Assembly (NCBI RefSeq): GCF_001854325.1
Contig: NZ_CP017754.1
Coordinates: 992,001-1,056,000, forward strand
Origin: Cupriavidus malaysiensis
Lineage (GTDB): Bacteria; Pseudomonadota; Gammaproteobacteria; Burkholderiales; Burkholderiaceae
DNA: 64,000 bases
Direction of reading: 5' to 3'
Both the position numbers and the translations under genes were made by a program. Every line of letters begins with the position of its first letter. Positions within the stretch are counted from its first letter, which is position 1. Positions 34,335 to 43,373 of this stretch are shown here, in pieces. Under the pieces are notes generated by a model. That model worked only from the letters and a program-made list of their open reading frames with translations, was not told the origin of the DNA and did not search any database.

Positions 34335-35954
34335 ATGCATCGTCCTGCCCACCCGGGCAGGGCAGGCCGCGTCGCCCGCTCCCAGGGCGGGCAGACGCTG
34401 GCCTTCGCCCTGGCCTTCCTGCTGACCGGTTGCGTGGCCGTCTACGTGGTCTTCCATGCCTTCCAGGGCACGACCGCCAAGATCAAGCTGCAGAACACCG
34501 CGGACGCCGCCGCCTACAGCGCAGCGGTGCTGCAGGCGCGCGACTACAACTTCGCCGCGTACACCAACCGTGCCATGGTGGCCAACCAGGTGACCGTCGC
34601 GCAGGCCGTCAGCCTGAGGTCTTGGATCGACGACCTGGACAACACCTATACCCGGGACTGGTCCGACCTCGACGCCCTGATCAACCAGTACGCCGACCAT
34701 CCCGAACAATGGAATTCACCGAAGCGCGCGGGCAAGCAGCAGATCCGGCCGGTGCGCGAAGCCTTTGACGCCCTGATGCCTACCCTGGTCACCGGCGTGG
34801 ACAAGATCATCCACGCGCTCAGCCTGGCCCAGGCCAACTACCACGCGGCCACCTTCCTGGCCGTGCCGGAAACGGCCGACCTCGTCGCCCGCGAGAACCA
34901 GGGCGATACCCACGTCACCGGCGGCTACTTCTCGAGCGCCCGCAATGCCGCGCAGCTGGCCGAGTGGCAGCAGTACACCATCACGCTCGATCCGCAGCAG
35001 GGCGGCATCGACGTGCGCGACCGTTTTGCCGAGGTCACCACCGACGGCAAGACGCTGGACGGCTTCATCAAGGACCGCACCGCGCCGCGCAGCATGCCGC
35101 CCGGCTACCAGCAGATCGATGACAGCGCCAACCGGGCCTGTGGCTGGAGTTCGACCGCTTCGCGCATCGTCACCCATACTTCGCACAAGGGTGGCACCCA
35201 GTTGCGCATGAACCTGAAGGGTTGGGCCGCGATCGATGCCACCACGGCGAGCAGCCGCATCGAATGTGTCTACTTCGGCTACCCGCGCAATGTGTCGTTC
35301 GACATGACCACCGGGCGCGGCGGCGCTGCCAACGGCGAACTGCTGCGCGTCAGCGGCGTGGATTCGTACATGGTCATGCCAGTCCCCTTGCCGGCCAACT
35401 GGAAGGGCTACGGTGGCTACTACAACTTCAGCGACCATCGCAGCGGCGTGCCCGGCCGCAACGTGCTGGGCGGCATCGCCGACCAGTTCCAGGCCGGGCC
35501 CGGCAAGTCGCTCGACGCGGTGCATGGCGGGCTGCAGCCCTATATGGAAGTGCGCGGCAGCGCCGGCTCGCGTCCTGGGCGGGACCTGCCGCCCAACCGT
35601 GCGCCGCGTATCACCATCGAGGTCGAACGCAGCGCCGCGTCGCTGGTCAAGACGCCTGGCCTGAACGGTGGCGGACGCATGCGCGTCGAAGACCGCAGCG
35701 CCGGCGGCGTGATGCGCTCGCTGGCGAGCGCCAATGCCTATTTCCTCCGGCCCGACGAGCCGGGCCTGGTGGGCAAGGCGGCCGGCATGCTGGTCACGCC
35801 GGCGGGATGGCGGCGCGACGATGCCAAGATCGAGTATCCGAACCTTTTCAGCCCCTATTGGCAGGCGACGCTGGCACCGACCAGCGACGCGGAGCGCCAG
35901 GCGGCGATCGCCGCGCAGGCCGGCGGGGCACAGGACGACGGGAAGCGCCGATGA
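34335..35954 (+). CDS. TadG-like pilus assembly protein
   Basis: 539 residues. The N-terminus (SQGGQTLAFALAFLLTGCVA at about 16-35) is the Gly-Gln-Thr plus hydrophobic helix pattern of the putative Tad/TadG N-terminal domain, lacking the Glu5 of true pilins. The following KLQNTADAAAYSAAVLQARD is the helix seen in many TadE/TadG proteins. The remaining 450 residues are extracytoplasmic and of unknown fold, without a von Willebrand A motif that I can identify. In Tad systems such proteins are pseudopilin-like assembly or tip factors. The stop overlaps the next start by four bases (ATGA), so they are co-translated. Confidence 0.8.
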   Translation: MHRPAHPGRAGRVARSQGGQTLAFALAFLLTGCVAVYVVFHAFQGTTAKIKLQNTADAAAYSAAVLQARDYNFAAYTNRAMVANQVTVAQAVSLRSWIDDLDNTYTRDWSDLDALINQYADHPEQWNSPKRAGKQQIRPVREAFDALMPTLVTGVDKIIHALSLAQANYHAATFLAVPETADLVARENQGDTHVTGGYFSSARNAAQLAEWQQYTITLDPQQGGIDVRDRFAEVTTDGKTLDGFIKDRTAPRSMPPGYQQIDDSANRACGWSSTASRIVTHTSHKGGTQLRMNLKGWAAIDATTASSRIECVYFGYPRNVSFDMTTGRGGAANGELLRVSGVDSYMVMPVPLPANWKGYGGYYNFSDHRSGVPGRNVLGGIADQFQAGPGKSLDAVHGGLQPYMEVRGSAGSRPGRDLPPNRAPRITIEVERSAASLVKTPGLNGGGRMRVEDRSAGGVMRSLASANAYFLRPDEPGLVGKAAGMLVTPAGWRRDDAKIEYPNLFSPYWQATLAPTSDAERQAAIAAQAGGAQDDGKRR

Positions 35955-36841
35955 TCAGGATGCAGAAACCATTGCGCGCCGGCCAGCACGGCCAGGCGAT
36001 GGCCGAGTTCGTCGTGCTGGCCGTGTTCGTGCTGAGCGTGCTGCTGCTCGCCATCGTCTCGCTGGCCAAGCTCAACGATGTCCGCAACAAGGTGCTGATG
36101 GGTTCCCGCTACGCGGCCTGGGAACGGACCCTCTGGATCGACGGCAATTTCAACAAGCCGGAGAGCGGGCCGCCGGCCTGGGAGGATCCCGCGACCGACC
36201 AGGGCTGGTACAGCCAGTACGGCCCCAACGCGCTGGCGGCGAGAAAGGACGATATCGAGCTCAAGGCGGAGTTCCTGCGCCGCGTCGTCACGGCCAACGG
36301 CGAGCCCCTGCGCAAGACCGACCGCGAGGTGAGCTACTCCCTGCCGAAGAACCTGCAGGCCATGTGGCACGACCACAGCGGCAAGGCGCTGGTCGGCCGC
36401 TCGGACGAAGTCCGCGTGGTGTCCGACGTGCGCGATCCCGGCGCGGAAGCGCTGCGGGCGCAGACCGCCGGGCCCTTCGGCTCGGTCAACGACTCCCGCG
36501 GCCGCGCCGTCGTTGCGCGCATGAACCTGAGTACCCGCAATCTGCAGCGCGCCGCAGTATCGGTGGATGCCGGCGCACGCAATCCCGCGCTGGTGCGCTT
36601 GTGGCCGACCTTCAAGGGGCTGACCTTCACCGACACCACGGTCATGCTGAGCAATACGTGGATGCCGGAGGGCACGGACTCCCACCAGGCACTGTTCGCC
36701 CAGGCCGTCCCGGCCAGCCGGGCCAACCTGGTGGAGCCGGGCCAGTACCGGCAACTGGCCATCTATGCCCCTGAAATCGCCGATCTGCAGTTCGGGCGCT
36801 TGGCCCCGGACGTGGTGCCTTACGAGCGGGTGAGCCAATGA
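35951..36841 (+). CDS. TadE-like minor pseudopilin
   Basis: 296 residues from the ATG at 35951, overlapping the previous stop. The N-terminus has a type IVb prepilin-like site G14^QAMAEF (Glu at +5, Phe at +6) and a long hydrophobic helix (VVLAVFVLSVLLLAIVSLAK). The next part, NKVLMGSRYAAWERTLWIDG, suggests a helical stalk, and the rest is a soluble domain of about 240 residues with no recognised fold. TadE-type pseudopilins are processed by the prepilin peptidase and help pilus assembly. The stop overlaps the start of the next gene by four bases. Confidence 0.78.
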   Translation: MIRMQKPLRAGQHGQAMAEFVVLAVFVLSVLLLAIVSLAKLNDVRNKVLMGSRYAAWERTLWIDGNFNKPESGPPAWEDPATDQGWYSQYGPNALAARKDDIELKAEFLRRVVTANGEPLRKTDREVSYSLPKNLQAMWHDHSGKALVGRSDEVRVVSDVRDPGAEALRAQTAGPFGSVNDSRGRAVVARMNLSTRNLQRAAVSVDAGARNPALVRLWPTFKGLTFTDTTVMLSNTWMPEGTDSHQALFAQAVPASRANLVEPGQYRQLAIYAPEIADLQFGRLAPDVVPYERVSQ

Positions 36842-37605
36842 ACGCCATGCAGATGAACGCCATGCAGATGCGTGACATGAAATCGGTCGAAGGGCTGCGG
36901 GGCGCATGCCGGCAGGCACTGTTGTCCGCCTGCTTGTTGATGCTGCCGTTCGCGGCGCCGGCTCAAGAGCGCTGCGACAAGCAGCCGGTCGCGCCGGAGC
37001 GCATCGAAATGGTCGGGCGCGACATGCTGATCAATGGCCTGGAGAGCACGGTGACCGCCGTGACGCTGCCGGGCTCCTCGCAGGACGTGTCGGCCGCCTT
37101 CCGTGACTTCTGGTCGCGGGAAGACGTGCCGGCCAAGGGGCGCAGCCTCGGTGCATCGCTGGCGTTGAGCGCGCTCGACGGAGACTGCTTCTACCTGCTG
37201 CAGCTTCCGCGGCAGTCCACGGCCGAGGCGGTGCGGGGCATCCTGAGTGTGACGCGCCTGACCCCTCGCGCGCGCCAGCATCAGATCCGCGCGGAGCAGG
37301 TCGCCCTGCCGGCCGGTGGCCGCACCCTGTCCGATATCGAAAGCCGCGATATCCGGCAGACGGGCCGTACCTGGGTGCTGGACGTGCCCGGCCGCGGCAA
37401 GGAGGGCATGGAGGCCTACCAGCGCCGGCTGGCCGGCGAGGGCTGGCGCCTGGTTGCGCAGGCACCGGCCTATGCGCTGGATGGCAGCAATGCCGTGAAC
37501 GGCCATGCGCTGGCCATGCAGCGCGGCAAGGACCGGCTCGACGCGGTGTTCTCCGACGGCGGCGCCTCGAGCCGGGCCGTCGTCAATGTGATCCGGAGTT
37601 TTTGA
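36838..37605 (+). CDS. Exported protein of unknown function in the pilus operon
   Basis: 255 residues. The N-terminus has an exact 15-bp duplication giving MNAMQMNAMQM and offers several possible ATG starts (36838, 36847, 36853, 36862, 36868, 36877). A hydrophobic stretch (ALLSACLLMLPFAAPAQE, about 27-44) is a probable Sec signal peptide. The mature domain has two cysteines (ERCDKQ and DGDCFY) that may form a disulfide. Later parts read EAYQRRLAGEGWRLVAQAPA and NGHALAMQRGKDRLDAVFSD, a pattern reminiscent of small two-repeat periplasmic folds. No named family recognised. Its coupling to both neighbours (ATGA at the start, TGA directly followed by ATG at the end) argues for a role in the pilus machine. 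Confidence 0.75.
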   Translation: MNAMQMNAMQMRDMKSVEGLRGACRQALLSACLLMLPFAAPAQERCDKQPVAPERIEMVGRDMLINGLESTVTAVTLPGSSQDVSAAFRDFWSREDVPAKGRSLGASLALSALDGDCFYLLQLPRQSTAEAVRGILSVTRLTPRARQHQIRAEQVALPAGGRTLSDIESRDIRQTGRTWVLDVPGRGKEGMEAYQRRLAGEGWRLVAQAPAYALDGSNAVNGHALAMQRGKDRLDAVFSDGGASSRAVVNVIRSF

Positions 37606-37836
37606 ATGACGTTCGTTGCAACCCGATCCGGCGCGCCGCGCCGGCGCACCGGCCATGCAAGGTGCGCGGGACCGCGGGCCCAGGCCGGACAGGCCTATGC
37701 CGAGTACATCGTGCTGCTGTCCTGCACCGTGTTCGGCTTCCTGCTGTTCTTTCGTTTCGCCTGGACCGAAGAGGCACTGATCACCGCCCTGAAGTCCTTT
37801 TTCCAAGCCTACAGCTTTTCCTTGTCGCTGCCCTGA
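37606..37836 (+). CDS. Second small Flp/pseudopilin-like protein
   Basis: 76 residues with no gap after the previous stop. The leader is basic (TRSGAPRRRTGHARC) and is followed by the prepilin-type site G28^QAYAEY, with Glu at +5 and Tyr at +6 exactly as in the major pilin candidate, then a hydrophobic helix (IVLLSCTVFGFLLFFRFAW). The mature protein would be only 48 residues, the size of a classical Flp pilin. It could be the true minor or even major subunit. The same motif in four proteins of this cluster is the main support. Confidence 0.7.
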   Translation: MTFVATRSGAPRRRTGHARCAGPRAQAGQAYAEYIVLLSCTVFGFLLFFRFAWTEEALITALKSFFQAYSFSLSLP

Positions 37837-37854
37837 GCGGGGCAGCCCAGTCTT

Positions 37855-38889
37855 ATGCTTAAAAAAATCAAGATCGGGTCCATCCTTGGCAATCCCTGGG
37901 CGTTGCTGCTGTTTGCCGCACTGATCGCCTCAGGTCTGACCTACCTGTCCTACCAGTACCTCGCCGCCCGCGAGGAGCGACTGAAGGAGTCGATGGCGCA
38001 GCAGCGCCAGGCCGGCGTCCAGGTCGTGGTGCCGGTGCGCGATATCGAAGCCGGCACCTCGCTGGCGTCGGGCGTGTTCGCCATGCGCGAGATTCCCCCT
38101 GACCTGGTCTATGACGACATGGTGCGCGCGGAGGATTTCGCCGCGCTCGAGGCCTCGCAGACGATCAAGCCCGTGCTCCGCGGCAGGCCTCTGCGCCGCG
38201 CCGATGTGGAGGCCCTGCGCGGGCGCGACTTCTCCGATCGGCTGGCCCCCGGGCAGCGCGCGGTGACGCTGGAGATCGACACTATCAACTCCACGGCCAA
38301 GATGGTCAAGCCCGGCGACCGGGTCGATCTCTACTGGACCGGCACGCCACGTGTCGTGAACAGCGAGGGTGCGAGCCGGGAAGAGCCGCGCATGATCCGC
38401 CTGATGCTGTCGAACGTGCTGGTACTGGCGGTCGGCCAGGATGTGCGCCCGCGCGATGCCGGCGAGGCGCTCGACGAGCAGGACGGCCGGCGCCGGACGG
38501 ACTACGACACGGTTACCGTGCAGATCGCCGTCGAGGACGCGCCCCGCGTGGCGCTGGCGCAGCGTATCGGCGGACTGCGCCTGCTGTTACGCAATGCGGA
38601 TGAAGAAGGCTTCACCGTTCCCACCGGCCTCAACGAGAGCAACCTGTTCTCGGCGGGTGGGGAAGCCGAGCGCGCGGTGGAGATCATCGCCGGCGGCATG
38701 GGACGCCAGATGATGCGCGTGCCGGACGAAGCCGAGCCGGCGCGCCGCACCGGCCCCTCCGCACCCTCCGCGCCATCCACGGCCGCGCCCGCCGCCGCGC
38801 CCCAGGCGCCCACCCACAGCCTTGTCGACCAGGCGAACGCCATCGTGCAGCAATTGCAAGAGCGCGCGGCGCCGGGTCAGAACCGATAA
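37855..38889 (+). CDS. cpaB: CpaB/RcpC, Flp pilus assembly protein
   Basis: 344 residues. One N-terminal transmembrane segment (about 14-33, NPWALLLFAALIASGLTYLS) is followed by the SAF domain: VVVPVRDIEAGTSLASGVFA near 57-76 and the RcpC/CpaB region PGQRAVTLEIDTINSTAKMV with KPGDRVDLYWTG. The C-terminus after about 285 is Pro/Ala-rich and unordered. CpaB works in the periplasm with the CpaC secretin; SAF domains may bind peptidoglycan or glycans. It follows the small pilin by 18 bp and precedes the secretin by 12 bp. Confidence 0.9.
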   Translation: MLKKIKIGSILGNPWALLLFAALIASGLTYLSYQYLAAREERLKESMAQQRQAGVQVVVPVRDIEAGTSLASGVFAMREIPPDLVYDDMVRAEDFAALEASQTIKPVLRGRPLRRADVEALRGRDFSDRLAPGQRAVTLEIDTINSTAKMVKPGDRVDLYWTGTPRVVNSEGASREEPRMIRLMLSNVLVLAVGQDVRPRDAGEALDEQDGRRRTDYDTVTVQIAVEDAPRVALAQRIGGLRLLLRNADEEGFTVPTGLNESNLFSAGGEAERAVEIIAGGMGRQMMRVPDEAEPARRTGPSAPSAPSTAAPAAAPQAPTHSLVDQANAIVQQLQERAAPGQNR

Positions 38890-38901
38890 CGAGTCGCGCT
38901 C

Positions 38902-40623
38902 ATGTCATTCGTAGAAAAGAAACCGGTGCGCCAGCCGCGCCGCGGTACCCTGCTGCCGGCGTGCATCGCCGCGGTACTGATCGTCCAGTCGCTGCCCGTG
39001 GCCCATGCGGCCGGCAATGCCGGCTGGGTCCAGGCGGTTCCCGCCGCTTTCACGCAGACCTCCGAGGGTGTGCTCGAGATGTTCCGCGGCGAAGCCCGGA
39101 CGCTGTCCATACCCGGCACCATCAAGCGCATCGCGGTCGGCAACGGCCGCATCCTGTCGGCCAGCGTGGTCGATGGCCGCCTGCTGCTGCTGGGCGATGG
39201 GGCGGGCGTGACCTCGCTGATCGTGTGGACGGAGAAGGGGGTCGCCCTGGAGACCAAGGTGCGTGTGGCCAAGGCCAACGTCGAGGAAAACGCGGCCCAG
39301 TTGCGCCAGGTGCTCGGCAACATCCCCGGCCTGCGGGTGAGCGCTACCGGCCCCAATATCGTGCTGTCCGGACCGGTGCATCGCGACAAGCTGCCGCTGA
39401 TCAAGGCGGCGATCGACGGCCTCGAGCACGTGATCGACACCACGACGATCGAGGAAGGCGATGCGCTGAAGAAGACGGTGCACTTCAAGGTGCAGATCGT
39501 GGAGATTTCCCGCACCGCACAGAAGAAGCTCGGCATCGCCTGGGATACGCAGATTGCCGGGCCGAACATCGGCGGGCAGGGCCATATCGCCACCGGCATG
39601 GCCAGTGCCGCCTTGTCGGGGACCGGCTATTTCCTCGCCGGCATCTCGACGCAGCTCGCTTCCCGCATCAACCTTGCCGTGCTCGACGGCGACGCCTATA
39701 TCCTGGCCGCCCCCGAGCTCAACGCCAAGAGCGGTGGCGTTGCCACCTTCCTGGCCGGTGGCGAGGTGCCGATCCCGCGCGCCGGCGCGCTCGGCACCAT
39801 CGATATCCAGTACAAGCCCTACGGCATCAAGCTGGACATCAGCCCGGTGGTCGATTCGAACAACGTGATCTCCGCCAAGCTGCAGACCGAGATCAGCCAG
39901 ATCGATCCCTCGGTCAGCTACGGCGGCATGCCCGGCTTCCTGACGCGCCGTACCGAATCGGACGTGTCCATCCGAGCGGGCGAGACGCTGGCGATCTCCG
40001 GCCTGGTCAGCGCGGATGCATCCGACATGGCGTCCAAGCTGCCCTTCCTGGGCCAGATTCCCATCCTCGGCCGGCTGTTCCGCTCCGACGACTTCCGCGC
40101 CAAGAAGAGCGATCTCGTGATCTTCGTCACGCCGTTGATCTCCGATCCATCGCAGCCGGGGCAGGAGCCGAACGCCGGGCTGATGTCGCGCGCCAGCCAG
40201 ATCGACGAGAACTACCGATCCCGCTATGGCGATCCGAGCCCCTTGTCGGTCATCAAGCCGGACGGCCAGCGTGCCAAGGCGGTGCCCGTGGAGGCGGCGC
40301 CCGTGGAAGAGGCCGGGAAGTTCGCGCCAGCGCCGCTTCAGGCCCCCGTGGAGGCACCGGCACCGGCACCGGCACCGGCACCGGCACCGGCGCCGGCCGA
40401 ACCGGCGGGTACCTCGGCGGGCATTGCCGCTATCAAGCCGCGCTTGCTCGATGGCGCCATGCCGCGGTCGGCAAGCGCGGACGAGGCACGAGTGACTGCT
40501 GTGCGCCAGGGGCAGGAGCAGCCGCAGGCGCGTAGCGCCCAGCGGCCTTTGCTGCCGGGGGGCGCCAAGCGCATGCCGCAGCAGGTCGACGTGCTCGGCG
40601 GCGGCGCCGTGCCGATGCGCTGA
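38902..40623 (+). CDS. cpaC: CpaC/RcpA, outer-membrane secretin of the Tad system
   Basis: 573 residues. A long signal peptide (ending VAHA-AG at about 36) is followed by the pilus-type N-terminal domain (EMFRGEARTLSIPGTIKRIA) and a BON-like domain (about 125-175). The secretin domain covers about 190-420, with INLAVLDGDAYILAAPELNA, the VPIP turn in LAGGEVPIPRAGALG and the C-terminal KKSDLVIFVTPLI. It forms the outer-membrane ring for pilus export. The last 150 residues are Ala/Pro-rich with a six-unit PA repeat and look unstructured, an extension beyond the usual CpaC. No CpaD pilotin-like lipoprotein gene follows; the ATPase gene comes next after 20 bp. Confidence 0.93.
   Translation: MSFVEKKPVRQPRRGTLLPACIAAVLIVQSLPVAHAAGNAGWVQAVPAAFTQTSEGVLEMFRGEARTLSIPGTIKRIAVGNGRILSASVVDGRLLLLGDGAGVTSLIVWTEKGVALETKVRVAKANVEENAAQLRQVLGNIPGLRVSATGPNIVLSGPVHRDKLPLIKAAIDGLEHVIDTTTIEEGDALKKTVHFKVQIVEISRTAQKKLGIAWDTQIAGPNIGGQGHIATGMASAALSGTGYFLAGISTQLASRINLAVLDGDAYILAAPELNAKSGGVATFLAGGEVPIPRAGALGTIDIQYKPYGIKLDISPVVDSNNVISAKLQTEISQIDPSVSYGGMPGFLTRRTESDVSIRAGETLAISGLVSADASDMASKLPFLGQIPILGRLFRSDDFRAKKSDLVIFVTPLISDPSQPGQEPNAGLMSRASQIDENYRSRYGDPSPLSVIKPDGQRAKAVPVEAAPVEEAGKFAPAPLQAPVEAPAPAPAPAPAPAPAEPAGTSAGIAAIKPRLLDGAMPRSASADEARVTAVRQGQEQPQARSAQRPLLPGGAKRMPQQVDVLGGGAVPMR
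40354..40389 (+). repeat. Hexanucleotide repeat (gcaccg x6) in cpaC
   Basis: Six identical gcaccg units encode Ala-Pro repeats in the C-terminal tail of the secretin; a seventh unit is gcgccg. In-frame slippage would change only the tail length. Confidence 0.9.
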
Positions 40624-40643
40624 CGCTCAGGAGGAAACGGACT

Positions 40644-42512
40644 ATGTTGACTATCCAGGTGAATCGGCGCAATGAGGCGCCGCAGGAGATCGAGTTCGAC
40701 CAGGCCTGCGTGATCGGTAAGGACGCATCCTGCGACGTCATCGTCAAGGGGCTGCTGGTCGGCCGTGTGCACGCCCGCATCGCATTGGAGAACGGCGCGT
40801 ACTACATCGAGGACCAGGGCGGCATGGTGGCCACGCTGGTCAACGGCGAGCCGGTGACCCGCTACGGTCCGCTCAATGCCTCGGACACCATCGAGATCGG
40901 TACCGCCACTATCCGTGTCCTGCGCTTCTCATCGCGCTCGCACGCCGCGGCCGCCGCGCAGGCTCCAGCCAGCGGGACCGTCGACGCGGTGGCCTATGCC
41001 GCGCGGCTGAACGGCGCCGTCCCCGGTCAAGGGGACGCGCCGCAGTTGCCGCGCGACCCCTTTGCCATGCCACGCCCGGCCGATGACCTGCCGGCGCCAG
41101 CGCCGGCGGTGGCGCCGAGCGGCGCCACGGCAAGCGTTGCCAAGCCGTCGCCGGCGGTCGCCACCGAGGTGCAGCCGCGCCGACGCGCGACCGCCAGTCC
41201 GTCCGCCGAACCGCAGCAGGTAGCGCCGATCAACAGCCCGCTCGGCATTGAACTGCGCAAGCGCGCCCACCAGAAGGTGATCGGCGCGCTCGACCTGCGC
41301 CGGCTCAACGTCGCACGCATGGATGAGCGGGAACTGCGCGAAACGGTCGGCGCCACGCTCGACGAGGCACTGGGTGGCGACCCGCGCTTCAAGGTGCCGG
41401 AGATCCCTCTGGAGGTGCTGAAGAAGTCAGTGTTCGACGAGATCATCGGACTCGGCCCTTTGGAAGAGCTGTTGGCCGACGACTCCGTGTCGGAAATCAT
41501 GGTCAACTGCCATGACGAGATCTTCATCGAGCGCTCCGGCAAGCTGCAGCGAACCCCGGTGATATTCACCGACGACCGCGCTGTGGTGGGCGCCATCGAG
41601 CGCATCGTCGCGCCGCTGGGGCGGCGCATCGACGAGAGCTCGCCGATGGTCGACGCGCGCCTGGCCGACGGCTCACGCGTCAACGCCGTGATCCCGCCGC
41701 TGGCGCTCAAGGGGCCGAACATCACCATCCGGAAGTTCTCCAAGCGCAAGCTGGTCGGCGAGGACCTGATCCGCTTTGGCTCGATGTCACCCGATATGCT
41801 CGAGTTCCTCGAGGTGGCGGTCGAGCGACGTGCCAATATCATCATCTCCGGCGGTACCGGCTCGGGCAAGACCACCTTGCTGAACGTGCTGTCCAATTTC
41901 ATTCCCGATGACGAACGCATCGTCACGGTGGAGGATGCCGCCGAACTGCAGCTCACCCAGCCGAACCTGGTTTCGCTGGAGGCCCGCCCGCCCAATATGG
42001 AAGGCAAGGGGGCAGTGCACATCCGCGAACTGGTCAAGAACTGCCTGCGCATGCGCCCGGACCGCATCGTGGTCGGCGAATGCCGCGGCGGCGAGGCGCT
42101 GGACATGCTGCAGGCGATGAACACGGGCCACGACGGCTCGCTGACCACCGCGCACGCGAACTCGCCGCGCGACTGCCTGGCCCGTCTCGAAGTCATGACC
42201 CTGATGGCCGGGCTCGACCTGCCGGTGACCGCCATCCGCGAGCAGGTCAGCTCCGCCATCGACATCATCGTGCAGCAGACCCGCTTCTCGTGCGGTTCGC
42301 GCCGCGTGACGCACATCACCGAGGTCAGCGGCATGGAGTCCGGCGTGATCCTGCTGCAGGATGTCTTCGTGTTCAAGGAAGAGGGCTTCAACCGCGACGG
42401 CAAGATCCAGGGCCGCTTCACGCCGACGTCCTACGTGCCGGACTTCTACCAGGATCTCCTGCGTCGCGGCATCCCGGTCAATACGGATATCTTTACCCAC
42501 ACGGGGGAGTGA
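40644..42512 (+). CDS. cpaF: CpaF/TadA-type secretion ATPase with N-terminal FHA domain
   Basis: 622 residues with a strong ribosome site (aggagg) before the ATG. Residues 1-95 form a forkhead-associated (FHA) domain: VIGKDASCDVIVKGLLVGRV corresponds to the conserved G, S/R and H strand-loops, and the RVHARI block carries the histidine. A Pro/Ala linker (about 95-195) leads to the CpaF ATPase: Walker A GGTGSGKT at 403-410, VEDAAELQL as the Asp box, and HDGSLTTAHANSP as the His box. The enzyme powers pilus assembly at the inner membrane. FHA domains bind phosphothreonine, so a Ser/Thr kinase may regulate this ATPase. No CpaE/TadZ localisation gene is next to it; the FHA domain might replace that targeting role (inference). 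Confidence 0.94.
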   Translation: MLTIQVNRRNEAPQEIEFDQACVIGKDASCDVIVKGLLVGRVHARIALENGAYYIEDQGGMVATLVNGEPVTRYGPLNASDTIEIGTATIRVLRFSSRSHAAAAAQAPASGTVDAVAYAARLNGAVPGQGDAPQLPRDPFAMPRPADDLPAPAPAVAPSGATASVAKPSPAVATEVQPRRRATASPSAEPQQVAPINSPLGIELRKRAHQKVIGALDLRRLNVARMDERELRETVGATLDEALGGDPRFKVPEIPLEVLKKSVFDEIIGLGPLEELLADDSVSEIMVNCHDEIFIERSGKLQRTPVIFTDDRAVVGAIERIVAPLGRRIDESSPMVDARLADGSRVNAVIPPLALKGPNITIRKFSKRKLVGEDLIRFGSMSPDMLEFLEVAVERRANIIISGGTGSGKTTLLNVLSNFIPDDERIVTVEDAAELQLTQPNLVSLEARPPNMEGKGAVHIRELVKNCLRMRPDRIVVGECRGGEALDMLQAMNTGHDGSLTTAHANSPRDCLARLEVMTLMAGLDLPVTAIREQVSSAIDIIVQQTRFSCGSRRVTHITEVSGMESGVILLQDVFVFKEEGFNRDGKIQGRFTPTSYVPDFYQDLLRRGIPVNTDIFTHTGE

Positions 42513-42521
42513 GGCGCTGCC

Positions 42522-43370
42522 ATGAGTCTGACCGTCGTCCTGCCCGTCATCTTCTGCGGCATCCTGCTGATCGGCTGGATCCTGATCAGCCAGGGCAAGA
42601 AGTTATTCACTTCCCGTACCGAGCACGTCGCCGGCGAACTGGCCGCCTCGCTGGCCGACACCTTCGTCTTCGTCAGCCGCCAGAAGGTGCTGGCCTGGAC
42701 CACCGGGGCGGTGGTCCTGCTGCCGCTCGGCGTCTTCGTCGCCACCGGCAACCTGCTCGCTACCGCGGTGGCCGCGCCGATGGCGTTCATGGTGCCGCGC
42801 AAGTACATGGCCTGGATGCGCAAGCGCCGGCTGCAGATGCTGGAGCAGCAGATGCCAGATGCCCTGCTGATGATGGCCGGCGCCATGCGTGCCGGCGCAA
42901 GTTTCCCGATCGCGCTGGAGAGCGTGGTGGCGGAAGCGCAGCCGCCCGTTTCCCAGGAGTTCGACCTGCTGCTGCGTGAGCTGCGCCTGGGCGTCGATCT
43001 CGGCATCGCCATGCGCAACATGGAGAAGCGCGTGCCGCTGGCGGACTTCATGATGGTCACGGCGGCGATCGCCATCTCGCGCGAGGTCGGCGGCAACCTC
43101 GCCGAATCGCTGGAGTCGGTGGCGCGCACCTTGCGCGAGAAGTCGATGATGGAGGGCAAGATCCGCGCCCTCACCGCACAGGGCCGCATGCAGGGCATCG
43201 TGATGACCTGCCTGCCCTTGCTGATGATGCTGGTGCTGCGCCACATGGAGCCCGAGGCAATGGTGCCGCTGTTCTCGGAGCCAGTGGGGTGGGCCACGCT
43301 CTCGGTCATCGCGGTGATGGAGTTCCTCGGCTACAAGTCGATCACCAAGATCACCCATATCGATGTGTAA
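42522..43370 (+). CDS. tadB: TadB-like inner-membrane platform protein
   Basis: 282 residues. One N-terminal transmembrane helix, two hydrophobic segments near 60-90, the T2SSF (GspF) domain (about 105-235) with EQQMPDALLMMAGAMRAGAS and AIAISREVGGNLAESLESVA, and a C-terminal hydrophobic pair. TadB and TadC together form the inner-membrane platform that couples the CpaF ATPase to pilin assembly. It starts 9 bp after cpaF, with gggggag as ribosome site, and tadC starts only 3 bp after its stop. Confidence 0.92.
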   Translation: MSLTVVLPVIFCGILLIGWILISQGKKLFTSRTEHVAGELAASLADTFVFVSRQKVLAWTTGAVVLLPLGVFVATGNLLATAVAAPMAFMVPRKYMAWMRKRRLQMLEQQMPDALLMMAGAMRAGASFPIALESVVAEAQPPVSQEFDLLLRELRLGVDLGIAMRNMEKRVPLADFMMVTAAIAISREVGGNLAESLESVARTLREKSMMEGKIRALTAQGRMQGIVMTCLPLLMMLVLRHMEPEAMVPLFSEPVGWATLSVIAVMEFLGYKSITKITHIDV

Positions 43371-43373
43371 GCC

